Shown: one piece after another, positions 53,793 to 62,240 of the stretch
Numbering within the stretch: the stretch's first letter is position 1
Layout: every line of letters begins with the position of its first letter
Assembly (NCBI GenBank): GCA_000719695.1
Contig: JOHN01000002.1
Span: 124,001 to 188,000, forward strand
From: Streptomyces sp. NRRL F-6131
GTDB lineage: Bacteria; Actinomycetota; Actinomycetes; Streptomycetales; Streptomycetaceae
Reading direction: 5' to 3'
Length of the DNA: 64,000 bases
Notes under the pieces: model-generated
Database searches by the model: none
What the model was told of the DNA's origin: nothing
What the model saw: the letters and a program-made list of their open reading frames with translations, nothing else
Translations under genes and position numbers: made by a program

Positions 53793-54779
53793 TCAGTCCA
53801 CCGTCACGTAGTCGGGACCGGAGTACCGTCCGGTGGTCAGCTTCTGACGCTGCATCAGCAGGTCGTTGAGCAGGCTGGAGGCGCCGAAGCGGAACCAGTG
53901 CGGGGTCAGCCAGTCGTCGCCGAGGGTCTCGTTGACCATCACCAGGTACTTCATCGCGTCCTTGGTGGTCTTGATCCCGCCGGCGGGCTTCACGCCGACC
54001 TGGACGCCGGTGGCCGCGCGGAAGTCGCGGACCGCCTCCAGCATCAGCAGGGTGACCGGCGGGGTCGCGTTGACGGCGACCTTGCCGGTCGAGGTCTTGA
54101 TGAAGTCGGCGCCGGCCAGCATCGCCAGCCAGGAGACGCGGCGCACGTTGTCGTACGTCTGCAGCTCGCCGGTCTCGAAGATCACCTTGAGGTGGGCGTG
54201 GCTGCCGTCGCGGCGGCGGCAGGCCTCCTTGACGGCGACGATCTCGCGGTAGACGTCCAGGTAGCGGCCGGAGAGGAAGGCGCCCCGGTCGATCACCATG
54301 TCGATCTCGTCGGCGCCGGCCGCGACCGCGTCGGCGGTGTCGGCGAGCTTGACCGGGAGCGCGGCGCGCCCGGCGGGGAAGGCGGTGGCGACGGAGGCGA
54401 CCTGGATGTCGGTGCCCTGCAGCGCCGCCTTCGCGGTGGCGACCATGTCCGGGTAGACACAGATCGCGGCGACGCGGGGGGTGGTCGGGTCGGTGGGGTC
54501 GGGGGTCCTGCCCTTGGTGCACAGCGCGCGCACCTTGCCGACCGTGTCCGCGCCCTCCAGCGTGGTCAGGTCGATCATCGAGATGGCCAGGTCGATGGCG
54601 TACGCCTTGGCCGTGGTCTTGATGGAGCGGGTCCCGAGAGTGGCGGCACGCGCCTCCAGGCCGACCTGGTCGACGCCGGGCAGGCCGTGCAGGAAGCGAC
54701 GGAGCGAGGCCTCGGACGCCGCGACGTCCTCGAGACCGCTGCCCGCGACGCCGGGGGCATTGGCTGCAAGAGTGGACAT
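53793..54779 (-). CDS. deoC: Deoxyribose-phosphate aldolase
   Basis: A 328-residue class I aldolase that splits 2-deoxyribose-5-phosphate into acetaldehyde and glyceraldehyde-3-phosphate, the end of deoxynucleoside catabolism. AAICVYPDMV, VKVI-type LKVIFETGEL and the Schiff-base motif FIKTSTGK are visible, with VGVKPAGGIKT toward the C-terminus. The N-terminal about 40 residues exceed short bacterial DeoC. The ATG at 54779 lies just downstream of an operator copy and of a TATGCT -10-like box; extending to 54902 would run through the promoter. It heads an operon with two aldehyde dehydrogenase-fold genes. Confidence 0.96.
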   Translation of the reverse strand: MSTLAANAPGVAGSGLEDVAASEASLRRFLHGLPGVDQVGLEARAATLGTRSIKTTAKAYAIDLAISMIDLTTLEGADTVGKVRALCTKGRTPDPTDPTTPRVAAICVYPDMVATAKAALQGTDIQVASVATAFPAGRAALPVKLADTADAVAAGADEIDMVIDRGAFLSGRYLDVYREIVAVKEACRRRDGSHAHLKVIFETGELQTYDNVRRVSWLAMLAGADFIKTSTGKVAVNATPPVTLLMLEAVRDFRAATGVQVGVKPAGGIKTTKDAMKYLVMVNETLGDDWLTPHWFRFGASSLLNDLLMQRQKLTTGRYSGPDYVTVD

Positions 54780-54798
54780 AGTCACCACACCAGCATAT

Positions 54799-54810
54799 CT
54801 ACGCGCGTAG
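54799..54810. promoter_or_regulatory. Nucleoside-regulon operator copy 4 (deoC)
   Basis: A perfect CTACGCGCGTAG palindrome lies 20 nt before the deoC start on the minus strand. It directly follows TTGACT and precedes TATGCT, so it lies inside the promoter. Confidence 0.8.
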
Positions 54811-54919
54811 TCAACCGCTAGAGGCACCCGCCATCGATGCCGGACCGAGACCTCCGCACCCCACGAACCCCGTCCGTCACCCCTGTGGATCGCGCGGGGC
54901 ATGGGGCAGAATCGTCGGC

Positions 54920-55603
54920 ATGACCGATTCCCACGGCCGGCCCCGACCGGGCCCGGCCGGCTCCGATGGGGAGCCCGTGTACGCCGACCGCGTGTACCGC
55001 TCCGTTCCCGGCGTGATCTCCGGGGTGCTGCTGCTCGCCGTCGCGGCCTGGCTGATCGGGGACGCCGCCCTCAACGGCAGCGGCAAGACGCCGTGGGTGT
55101 CGCTGGCCGCCGTCCCGGTGTTCGTCTTCCCGGTGATCGCCTACACCCTGCGCCCCGCCGTCCGCGCCGACGAGCGCCGCCTCGTCGTCCGCAACCCGCT
55201 GCGCACCATCACCGCCCCCTGGGCCGCCGTGGACGCGCTGCGCGCCGGCTACTCGGTCGAGCTCCTCGCCGACGGCAGGAAGTTCCAGGTGTGGGCGGTG
55301 CCGGTGTCGCTGCGCCAGCGCAAGCGCGCCGCCCGGGCCCGCGAGCGCGGCGGGCAGCAGCACACCTCCCGGCTGGGCATGGTCTTCGGCGCGGGCGGCA
55401 CGCCCTCCGGTGCCGGGGTGCAGGGCTCGACGGACCCCAACCGGGCCTGGTCCGACCAGGTGGTCGGCGTCCTCCAGGACATGGCCGAGCGCAACGCCTC
55501 CCGGCCCGAGGCCGCCGGGCCGATCGAGGTCCGCTGGTGCTGGTGGATCATCGCCCCCACCGTGGCCGGTCTGATCGCCCTGATCACCGTGATCGCGGTC
55601 TGA
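54920..55603 (+). CDS. PH-domain-containing membrane protein
   Basis: A 227-residue protein with two N-proximal membrane segments (VISGVLLLAVAAWLIGDAAL and SLAAVPVFVFPVIAYTL), a small bacterial PH-type beta domain at about residues 75-125 (VRADERRLVVRNPLRTI, WAAVDALRAGYSVELL), a charged linker, and a C-terminal membrane helix WWIIAPTVAGLIALITVIAV. Function is unknown. The ATG at 54920 follows CAGAAT by 7 nt, consistent with leaderless initiation. It is divergent from deoC and convergent with the phosphosugar mutase gene. Confidence 0.85.
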   Translation: MTDSHGRPRPGPAGSDGEPVYADRVYRSVPGVISGVLLLAVAAWLIGDAALNGSGKTPWVSLAAVPVFVFPVIAYTLRPAVRADERRLVVRNPLRTITAPWAAVDALRAGYSVELLADGRKFQVWAVPVSLRQRKRAARARERGGQQHTSRLGMVFGAGGTPSGAGVQGSTDPNRAWSDQVVGVLQDMAERNASRPEAAGPIEVRWCWWIIAPTVAGLIALITVIAV

Positions 55604-55648
55604 CCGGACAGGTCTCCGGAGCGACCCGGAACCCGTGAACGACCCGAA

Positions 55649-55673
55649 GGGGCCCGCCGGTGCGGCGGGCCCC
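55649..55673. terminator. Bidirectional terminator between PH-domain gene and mutase gene
   Basis: GGGGCCCGCC (55649-55658) pairs perfectly with GGCGGGCCCC (55664-55673) around GGTGC, between convergent genes. Confidence 0.85.
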
Positions 55674-55694
55674 TCCGTCGTCCTCCCCGAGCCG

Positions 55695-57419
55695 TCAGAC
55701 GGTGATGCCGGCGGCGGCGGCGAGGTCCCGCTTGACGGTGGCCAGGAGCTCGGCGGCCCGGGTGCGGGCGGCGGCGAGGTCGGCGGCCGAGGCGACCGGG
55801 AGGACGACCTCCAGGTAGCACTTGAGCTTGGGCTCGGTGCCCGAGGGGCGGACCACGATGCGCGCCGAGCGGACGGCGTCGCCGGCCAGGTAGTAGCGCA
55901 GGCCGTCGGTCGGGGGCAGCTCGGCGGAGCCGGCCGTGAGGTCGTCCGCGCGGGTCACGGTGAGGCCGGCCAGCACGGTCGGGGGCTGCTCGCGCAGGGT
56001 CCGCATGGCGTCGGCGATGAGCGAGAGGTCCTCGACCCGGACCGAGAGCTGGTCGGTGGCGTGCAGGCCGTGCTCCAGCGCCAGGTCGTCCAGCAGGTCG
56101 GTCAGGGTGCGGCCGGACCGCTTGAGGGTGGCGGCGAGCTCGGCGACCAGCAGGGCGGCGGTGATGCCGTCCTTGTCGCGCACGCCCTGCGGGTCGACGC
56201 AGTAGCCGAGCGCCTCCTCGTAGCCGTAGCGCAGGCCCTCGGCGCGGGAGATCCACTTGAAACCGGTGAGGGTCTCGGCGTAGCCGAGCCCGGCGGCCTC
56301 GGCGATCCGGCCGAGCAGGGTGGAGGAGACGATGGTGGTGGCGAAGGTGCCGGTGGCCCGCTTGGCGACCAGCGCGGCGCCCAGCAGCGCGCCGACCTCG
56401 TCGCCGCGCAGCATCCGCCAGCCGTTCGCCCCGCTGCCGCCCCCGGCGGCGTCGCCGTTGGCCGGGACGGCCACCGCGCAGCGGTCGGCGTCCGGGTCGT
56501 TGGCGATGACGATGTCCGGGCCGACCGAGGCCGCGGTGCGGAAGGCGAGGTCCATCGCCCCCGGCTCCTCCGGGTTGGGGAAGGCGACGGTCGGGAAGTC
56601 CGGGTCCGGCTCGGCCTGCTCGGCGACCACGGTGGGCGCCGGGAAGCCGGCCCGGCCCAGGGCGGCGAGGAAGGTGTCGCGGCCGACGCCGTGCATCGGG
56701 GTGTAGACGATGTCGAGGTCGCGCGCGCTGTGCGGGTCGACGATGGACGCGGCGCGGTCGAGGTAGGCCTCGACCACGGACTCGTCCACGGTCTCCCAGC
56801 CCTCCGCGGCGAGCGGGACCTCGGTGAGCGAGCCGATCGCGTCGATCTCGGCGGCGATGCCCGCGTCGGCCGGCGGCACGATCTGCGAGCCGTCGCCCAG
56901 GTAGACCTTGTAGCCGTTGTCCTGCGGCGGGTTGTGGCTGGCGGTGACGGTCACCCCGGCGGCGGCACCGAGGTGGCGGACGGCGAAGGCGAGCACCGGG
57001 GTGGGCAGCGGGCGCGGGAACAGGGCGGCGCGCAGACCGGCGCCGACCACCACGGCGGCGGTGTCGCGGGCGAAGTCGTAGGACTTGTGGCGGGCGTCGT
57101 ACCCGATGACGACGAGGTCGCCGAGGCCCTGCTGCTTGACGTAGGAGACCAGGCCGGCGGCGGCCCGGATCACCACGGCGCGGTTCATCCGCATCGGCCC
57201 GGCGCCGAGCTCGCCGCGCAGGCCGGCGGTGCCGAACTGGAGGCGGTCGGCGAAGCGCTCGGCCAGGTCGGCCCAGGCGAGCTTGGCGGTGGCCTCGGCC
57301 TCCGGGTCCTCGGCGGCGGCGAGCAGCGCGGCGAGCTCCTCGCGGGTCTGCGGGTCCGGGTCCTCGGCGAGCCAGGTGCGGGCCCGGGCGAGGAGGTCGG
57401 TGGTGGTTGCCTGCGTCAT
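55695..57419 (-). CDS. Phospho-sugar mutase (phosphopentomutase/phosphoglucomutase family)
   Basis: A 574-residue alpha-D-phosphohexomutase-superfamily enzyme. The phosphoserine loop is TVTASHNPPQDNGYKVY, the metal loop NDPDADRCAVAV, the sugar-specificity region AEGLRYGYEEALGYC, and the phosphate-binding site RPSGTEPKLKCY. In the B. subtilis-like PgcA branch such proteins act on glucose-1-phosphate. Next to punA and deoC it may supply phosphopentomutase activity, converting (deoxy)ribose-1-phosphate to the 5-phosphate; that is inference. The ATG at 57419 is preceded by a 427-nt gap, and no operator copy lies near it. Confidence 0.92.
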   Translation of the reverse strand: MTQATTTDLLARARTWLAEDPDPQTREELAALLAAAEDPEAEATAKLAWADLAERFADRLQFGTAGLRGELGAGPMRMNRAVVIRAAAGLVSYVKQQGLGDLVVIGYDARHKSYDFARDTAAVVVGAGLRAALFPRPLPTPVLAFAVRHLGAAAGVTVTASHNPPQDNGYKVYLGDGSQIVPPADAGIAAEIDAIGSLTEVPLAAEGWETVDESVVEAYLDRAASIVDPHSARDLDIVYTPMHGVGRDTFLAALGRAGFPAPTVVAEQAEPDPDFPTVAFPNPEEPGAMDLAFRTAASVGPDIVIANDPDADRCAVAVPANGDAAGGGSGANGWRMLRGDEVGALLGAALVAKRATGTFATTIVSSTLLGRIAEAAGLGYAETLTGFKWISRAEGLRYGYEEALGYCVDPQGVRDKDGITAALLVAELAATLKRSGRTLTDLLDDLALEHGLHATDQLSVRVEDLSLIADAMRTLREQPPTVLAGLTVTRADDLTAGSAELPPTDGLRYYLAGDAVRSARIVVRPSGTEPKLKCYLEVVLPVASAADLAAARTRAAELLATVKRDLAAAAGITV

Positions 57420-57846
57420 GGCTGCAGCTCCATCGGGAAGTGCGTCGGTGGTCGGCCGGGAGGGTGCTCCGGGCCGGGCCCGGTGGGACGGGCGGCGGTG
57501 GCCGGGGCGGCCCGCGGGACGTCCTCGGACGGGGACGCCGCTCGCGGGCCGGGGCGTGGCGGCTCGGGCGGTCCTGCGGGCGGTCCCGCGTGCGGGGCGG
57601 ACGTACGGGTGGGGCGGACGGGTGGGGCGGACGATCAGGTCGGGCGGGCGGGGTGCCGCGGCCGGGGCGGGCCGGCCGGACGGGACGAAACGTACGGCGC
57701 GCCGGCGGCGGGACCCGGCGTCCGGCGCCCCGGGCGGCGGCGTGTCGGGCCGGGGGAACGCGGACGGGGCCCGCGGGCGGATGTGATCACCGGATCACGG
57801 CCGTCCTCGGGCCCCGTCGCTCGTGCCGTCCGCACCGGGGTCGGCG
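57420..57846. other. 427-nt GC-rich gap between mutase gene and punA
   Basis: No gene is supported. About 57594-57632 has three imperfect GGGGCGGACG-type direct repeats. A nested hairpin at 57764-57817 follows punA on the minus strand. No clear promoter for the mutase gene is visible; strong G/C skew suggests drifting noncoding sequence. Confidence 0.6.
57764..57817 (-). terminator. Nested hairpin after punA
   Basis: ACGGGGCCCG (57764-57773) pairs with CGGGCCCCGT (57808-57817), enclosing GTGATC-ACCG-GATCAC (57783-57798). It lies 30 nt past the punA stop, so the mutase gene may need its own promoter. Confidence 0.7.
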
Positions 57847-58668
57847 TCAGATCCGCTCGAGGACCTTGGCCAGCAGCGCGCCCATGCGCTCGGCGGAGGC
57901 CTTGCCGGCCTCCAGCACCTCGGCGTGGTTGAGCGGCTCGCCGGTCATGCCGGCCGCCAGGTTGGTGACCAGGGAGATGCCCAGCACCTCGGCGCCGGCC
58001 TCGCGGGCCGCGATGGCCTCCAGGGTGGTGGACATGCCGACCAGCTCGCCGCCGATCACCCGGGCCATGTTGACCTCGGCCGGGGTCTCGTAGTGCGGGC
58101 CGCGGAACTGGACGTAGACGGCCTCGTCGAGGGTCGGGTCCACCTCGCGGCAGAGCTCGCGCAGCCGCTTCGAGTAGAGGTCCGTGAGGTCGACGAAGTT
58201 GGCGCCGACGATCGGCGAGTCGGCCGTCAGGTTGATGTGGTCGCTGATCAGGACGGGCTGGCCGGGGACCCAGGTCGGGCGCAGCCCGCCGCAGCCGTTG
58301 GTCAGCACGATGGTCCCGCAGCCGGCCGCGGCGGCGGTGCGCACGCCGTGGACGACCGTGGCGACGCCGTGGCCCTCGTAGTAGTGGTTGCGGCCCAGGA
58401 AGATCAGGGCCCGCTTCTCGCCGATCTTCACCGAGCGGATCGTGCCGGCGTGGCCGGCCACGGCGGGGGCGGGGAAGCCCGGGAGGTCGGTGACCGGGAA
58501 CTCCGCCACGGTCTCACCGAGGGCGTCGGCCGCCGGCACCCAGCCGGAGCCCATCACCAGGGCGACGTCGTGGCGCTCGGCACCGGTCAGCTCGCGCAGG
58601 CGCTCGGCGGCGGCCTGGGCGGCGGCGTAGGGGTCGGCGGAGACGACCGACTGAGGAGATGCGTTCAC
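57847..58668 (-). CDS. punA: Purine nucleoside phosphorylase (trimeric type)
   Basis: A 273-residue class I phosphorylase that converts (deoxy)inosine or (deoxy)guanosine to the base plus (deoxy)ribose-1-phosphate. [13 protein letters not shown] is the phosphate loop, [10 protein letters not shown] and LTNGCGGL line the active site, [10 protein letters not shown] is the nucleoside-binding motif, and [14 protein letters not shown] closes it. The GTG at 58668 follows TATCCT by 7 nt, a leaderless layout; starts up to 58794 would cross the operator and promoter. It uses inosine from Add, and its sugar phosphate goes toward DeoC via a mutase. Confidence 0.95.
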   Translation of the reverse strand: MNASPQSVVSADPYAAAQAAAERLRELTGAERHDVALVMGSGWVPAADALGETVAEFPVTDLPGFPAPAVAGHAGTIRSVKIGEKRALIFLGRNHYYEGHGVATVVHGVRTAAAAGCGTIVLTNGCGGLRPTWVPGQPVLISDHINLTADSPIVGANFVDLTDLYSKRLRELCREVDPTLDEAVYVQFRGPHYETPAEVNMARVIGGELVGMSTTLEAIAAREAGAEVLGISLVTNLAAGMTGEPLNHAEVLEAGKASAERMGALLAKVLERI

Positions 58669-58693
58669 ACGTCCGAGGATAGACGGGAAATGG

Positions 58694-58705
58694 CTACGCG
58701 CGTAG
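58694..58705. promoter_or_regulatory. Nucleoside-regulon operator copy 5 (punA)
   Basis: A perfect CTACGCGCGTAG palindrome lies at the -35 position of the punA promoter (its -10, TATCCT, is 7 nt before the start codon on the minus strand). Confidence 0.8.
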
Positions 58706-58809
58706 AAAATCCTGGTACGACGTGCCGGATCGTTACCCGGATGGCGTGAACGTACAGCTCCGGGGCGGCGGAACGGCGCCGCGACCCGGAGCAATCTCCG
58801 AACGGCGGC

Positions 58810-59247
58810 TCAGCAGGGTCGGCGGCGCAGGTCCAGCACGTAGTCGTCGGGGGCGCCGGCGCTCTCCGCCGCGTCCGCGATCAGCCCCAGGTAGCGGGCC
58901 GCCGGCAGGCCGCCCTCGTAGTCGTTGAGCACGTACGTCCAGACCGGCACGTCGCCGTCCAGGGTCTGCGCCCGCAGCCTGGTCTTGCGGTAGATGCCGA
59001 GCTGGACGCCCTCCCAGCGGTCCAGTCCCTCCTCGTCCATCGGCGCCACGTCGTACAGCGAGACGAAGACCTGGTCCTTCTCGTCCTCGACCACGGTGGC
59101 CAGCGAACCCTCCCAGCCGAGGTGCTCGCCGCCGAAGGTCAGCCGCCAGCCGGACAGCCATCCCGTGCCGCGCAGCGGCGAGTGGGGGGCGCGGCGAGTC
59201 ATCTGCCGGGCATCGAGGTTGGTGGCATACGCGGCGTAAAGGGGCAT
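58810..59247 (-). CDS. Gamma-glutamylcyclotransferase-family protein
   Basis: A 145-residue protein of the GGCT-like (AIG2/ChaC-type) fold. YAAYATNLDARQM corresponds to the YGSN substrate loop of the family, GWRLTFGGEHLGWEGSLATV to the central strands, with VFVSLYDVAPMDEEGLDRWEG carrying the conserved acidic residue. The YGSN loop reads YATN, so the exact reaction is uncertain. The ATG at 59247 follows TAGGCT (59255-59260) by 7 nt. It is divergent from lpdA by 87 nt, which leaves room for two short promoters only. Confidence 0.85.
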   Translation of the reverse strand: MPLYAAYATNLDARQMTRRAPHSPLRGTGWLSGWRLTFGGEHLGWEGSLATVVEDEKDQVFVSLYDVAPMDEEGLDRWEGVQLGIYRKTRLRAQTLDGDVPVWTYVLNDYEGGLPAARYLGLIADAAESAGAPDDYVLDLRRRPC

Positions 59248-59334
59248 GGGGGGAAGCCTACGTTCACCGGTCGATCCGACAGAAGCCCCGACCCCGGCGT
59301 GGCAGTGCTCCCGGCGTGCGGGACAATGGGTCAC

Positions 59335-60843
59335 GTGACTCGGATCGTGATCATCGGTGGCGGACCCGGCGGCTACGAGGCGGCGCTGGTGGCCGCCCAG
59401 CTCGGCGCGGAGGTGACCGTCGTCGACCGCGACGGTCTGGGCGGATCGGCGGTGCTCACGGACTGCGTGCCGTCGAAGACGCTGATCGCGACGGCGGAGG
59501 TGATGACGACCTTCGACAGCTCGTACGAGGAGCTGGGGATCATCGTCGCCGACGACACCCCGCACATCGACACCCCCGCCCGGGTGGTCGGCGTCGACCT
59601 CGGCAAGGTCAACCGCCGGGTGAAGCGCCTGGCGATCGCGCAGTCCCACGACATCACCCAGTCCGTCACCCGGGCCGGCGTCACCGTGCTGCGCGGCCGC
59701 GGCCGGCTCGGCACCGGCGGCCAGGCCGTGGACGGCTCCCGCGAGGTGCTGGTCGACGCGCCCGACGGCAGCGTCCAGTCGCTGCGCGCCGACGCCGTGC
59801 TGATCGCCACCGGCGCCCACCCGCGCGAACTGCCCGACGCCCAGCCGGACGGCGAGCGGATCCTGACCTGGACCCAGGTGTACGACCTGGAGGAGCTGCC
59901 GCGCGAGCTGATCGTCGTCGGCTCCGGCGTCACCGGCGCCGAGTTCGCCGGCGCCTACCAGGCGCTGGGCTCCCGGGTCACCCTGGTCTCCTCGCGCGAC
60001 CGGGTGCTCCCCGGCGAGGACCCGGACGCCGCCGAGGTGCTGGAGGAGGTCTTCCGCCGCCGCGGCATGAACGTGATGAGCCGCTCGCGCGCCGAAACGG
60101 TCAAGCGGGTCTCGGCGCGGGCGGAGGGCGCACAGGAACCCTCCTCGCCGGAGGCGGGCGAGGAGGGACGGATCGGCGACACGGTCGAGGTCACCCTCTC
60201 CGACGGCACGGTGATCGAGGGCACCCACTGCCTGATGGCGGTCGGCTCGATCCCCAACACCGCCGACATGGGCCTGGAGGAGGCCGGGGTCAAGCTCAAC
60301 GACTGGGGCCAGATCCACGTCGACCGGGTCTCCCGCACCACCGCCCCCGGCGTCTACGCGGCCGGCGACTGCACCGGCGTCTTCATGCTCGCCTCCGTCG
60401 CCGCCATGCAGGGCCGGATCGCGATGTACCACGCCCTCGGCGACGCGGTGCAGCCGCTGAACCTCAAGACCGTGGCCTCCAACGTCTTCACCGACCCCGA
60501 GATCGCCACCGTCGGCTACACCGCCGCCGACGTGAAGTGCGGCAAGATGGACGCCGTCGAGGTCAAGCTCCCGCTGCGCGGCAACCCGCGCGCCAAGATG
60601 CAGGGCATCCGGGACGGCTTCGTGAAGCTGTTCTGCCGCCCGGGCACCGGCATCGTGGTCGGCGGCGTGGTCGTCGCCCCGCGCGCCAGCGAACTGATCC
60701 ACCCGATCTCGCTCGCGGTGGACGCCAATCTGACGGTCGAACAGGTGGCCAGCGCCTTCACCGTCTACCCGTCGGTCTCCGGCTCCACCGCCGAGGCCGC
60801 CCGCCAGCTCCACATCCGCAAGCGCGACGAGGGCGAATCCTGA
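59335..60843 (+). CDS. lpdA: Flavoprotein disulfide reductase family, LpdA-type NAD(P)H:quinone reductase
   Basis: A 502-residue flavoprotein with IVIIGGGPGGYEAALVAAQL for FAD, LIVVGSGVTGAEFAGAYQAL for NAD(P), and YAAGDCTGVFMLASVAAMQG, plus a C-terminal dimerisation domain. The redox-disulfide segment reads GLGGSAVLTDCVPSKTL, so only one of the two cysteines remains. That matches the mycobacterial LpdA (Rv3303c) type, which reduces quinones instead of lipoamide. The GTG at 59335 follows GACAAT by 7 nt; the ATG at 59326 is the alternative and lies inside that box. A 20-residue acidic insert (about residue 265) is present. Confidence 0.9.
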   Translation: MTRIVIIGGGPGGYEAALVAAQLGAEVTVVDRDGLGGSAVLTDCVPSKTLIATAEVMTTFDSSYEELGIIVADDTPHIDTPARVVGVDLGKVNRRVKRLAIAQSHDITQSVTRAGVTVLRGRGRLGTGGQAVDGSREVLVDAPDGSVQSLRADAVLIATGAHPRELPDAQPDGERILTWTQVYDLEELPRELIVVGSGVTGAEFAGAYQALGSRVTLVSSRDRVLPGEDPDAAEVLEEVFRRRGMNVMSRSRAETVKRVSARAEGAQEPSSPEAGEEGRIGDTVEVTLSDGTVIEGTHCLMAVGSIPNTADMGLEEAGVKLNDWGQIHVDRVSRTTAPGVYAAGDCTGVFMLASVAAMQGRIAMYHALGDAVQPLNLKTVASNVFTDPEIATVGYTAADVKCGKMDAVEVKLPLRGNPRAKMQGIRDGFVKLFCRPGTGIVVGGVVVAPRASELIHPISLAVDANLTVEQVASAFTVYPSVSGSTAEAARQLHIRKRDEGES

Positions 60844-61043
60844 GCGTCCGGCGCTCAGTTGGGGGCGGTCGCCGTTCGGCGGCCGCCCTTCGCGCGTCCC
60901 GGGGCGTCACCCGGACGGCGGGCGCAGTCCCGGGGCACCGACGGCGCGCATTGTACGGTCACGCGCCGCACGGGCGTGAGCAATTCCCGCTACTAGCAGC
61001 AAACGCCTGAAAGCAGACGGTCACGCAGGTTACCGTCGGTTCT
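60844..61043. other. Intergenic region upstream of the DeoR-family regulator
   Basis: TACCGT at 61031-61036 lies 7 nt before the GTG start, a leaderless -10. The preceding 60 nt are less GC-rich (GCTACTAGCAGCAAACGCC). No CTACGCGCGTAG copy is present here. Confidence 0.5.
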
Positions 61044-62057
61044 GTGTTTGCAGCAGAACGTCGCCAGTTGATCCTCGAAATGGTGCGCGCCAACGGAGCC
61101 GTCTCGCTCCGGGAGTTGGCCCGCGTCGTCCAGACCTCCGAAGTGACCGTGCGCCGCGACGTACGGGCCCTGGAGGCAGAAGGGCTCCTCGACCGCCGGC
61201 ACGGCGGCGCGGTGCTCCCCGGCGGCTTCAGCCGCGAACCCGGCTACCCGCAGAAGACCCACCTGTCCGCCGTCGAGAAGAGCGCGATCGCCGACCTCGC
61301 CGCCGGTCTGGTGGAGGAGGGCGACGCCGTGGTGGTCGGCGCCGGCACCACCACCCAGGAGCTGGCCCGCCGACTCGCCCGGGTGCCCGGGCTGACGGTG
61401 GTCACCAACTCGCTGCTCGTCGCCCAGGCGCTGGCGCACGCCAACCGGGTCGAGGTGGTGATGACCGGCGGCACCCTGCGCGGCTCCAACTACGCCCTGG
61501 TCGGCAGCGGCGCCGAGCAGTCGCTGCACGGGCTGCGGGTCACCAAGGCCTTCGTCTCGGGCAGCGGACTGACCGCCGAGCGCGGTCTCTCGACCACGAA
61601 CATGCTCTCCGCGAGCGTGGACCGGGCGCTGGTGCAGTCGGCCGCCGAGGTGATCATCCTCGCCGACCACACCAAGCTCGGCGCGGACACCATGTTCCAG
61701 ACCGTCCCCACCGAGACCATCACCCGGCTGGTCACCGACGAGCACGCCACCGCGGACGACGCCACCGCCCGCGAGCTGGACGCGCTCGCCGACTGCGGGG
61801 TGCAGATCGACCTCGCCCCGCTCGGCGCCCCGCCGCCCGGGGACGCCCCGGTGCACGGCACCGGCAGCGGGCCCGTCCACCAGACCCAGCCCGGCCCGCT
61901 GGCCCGCCGCGTCGCGGCGCCGCCCGGTGCGGCCCCGCTGCCCGGCCAGCGCCGGCCCGGGGCGCACGGCGGCCCCGGGGGCCCCGGCGGACCGGGCGGC
62001 CCCGGCGGGGCGCTCCCGGTCAGACTCGCCGAGCTCGGCCTGCCGCGCGGGCGCTGA
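61044..62057 (+). CDS. DeoR/GlpR-family transcriptional regulator
   Basis: A 337-residue regulator. The helix-turn-helix is at residues 4-60 (RRQLILEMVRANGAVSLREL, TSEVTVRRDVRALEAEGLLD, RRHGGAVL), followed by the sugar-phosphate-binding DeoRC domain with GAGTTTQELARRL, VMTGGTLRGSNYALVG, FVSGSGLTAERGLST and ADHTKLG. A Pro/Gly-rich C-terminal extension of about 70 residues, ending with a GGPGG repeat, is unusual. The GTG at 61044 is probably leaderless. Its family and position among nucleoside genes make it a candidate regulator of the shared operator, but this is untested and its own promoter lacks that motif. Confidence 0.9.
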   Translation: MFAAERRQLILEMVRANGAVSLRELARVVQTSEVTVRRDVRALEAEGLLDRRHGGAVLPGGFSREPGYPQKTHLSAVEKSAIADLAAGLVEEGDAVVVGAGTTTQELARRLARVPGLTVVTNSLLVAQALAHANRVEVVMTGGTLRGSNYALVGSGAEQSLHGLRVTKAFVSGSGLTAERGLSTTNMLSASVDRALVQSAAEVIILADHTKLGADTMFQTVPTETITRLVTDEHATADDATARELDALADCGVQIDLAPLGAPPPGDAPVHGTGSGPVHQTQPGPLARRVAAPPGAAPLPGQRRPGAHGGPGGPGGPGGPGGALPVRLAELGLPRGR

Positions 62058-62141
62058 GACCCGGACGCACCAGCGCGCACGGACCGCCGCGCGCCACGTG
62101 ACCGCGCTGTGCGCCCACGCGCGGGCCCCGCCGGAACGCGA

Positions 62142-62173
62142 CCGGTCCGCACACCCGGAGGTGTACGGACCGG
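62142..62173. terminator. Bidirectional terminator between deoR-type gene and accA
   Basis: 62142-62155 pairs with 62160-62173 over 14 bp with one mismatch, around CGGA, between convergent genes. TGATCA occurs twice just after it (62195-62220). Confidence 0.75.
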
Positions 62174-62240
62174 CGGCGGAACGCGCGAGGTGCGCGCCCG
62201 CCCTTGATCACTCCTGATCAGTCGCTGACCGCTCCCGGCG

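Noticed and set aside
57420..57846. Possible small gene between the mutase gene and punA
   Set aside because: Open frames there are Arg/Gly/Pro-rich in all frames, have no ribosome-binding sites and cover direct repeats and a terminator.
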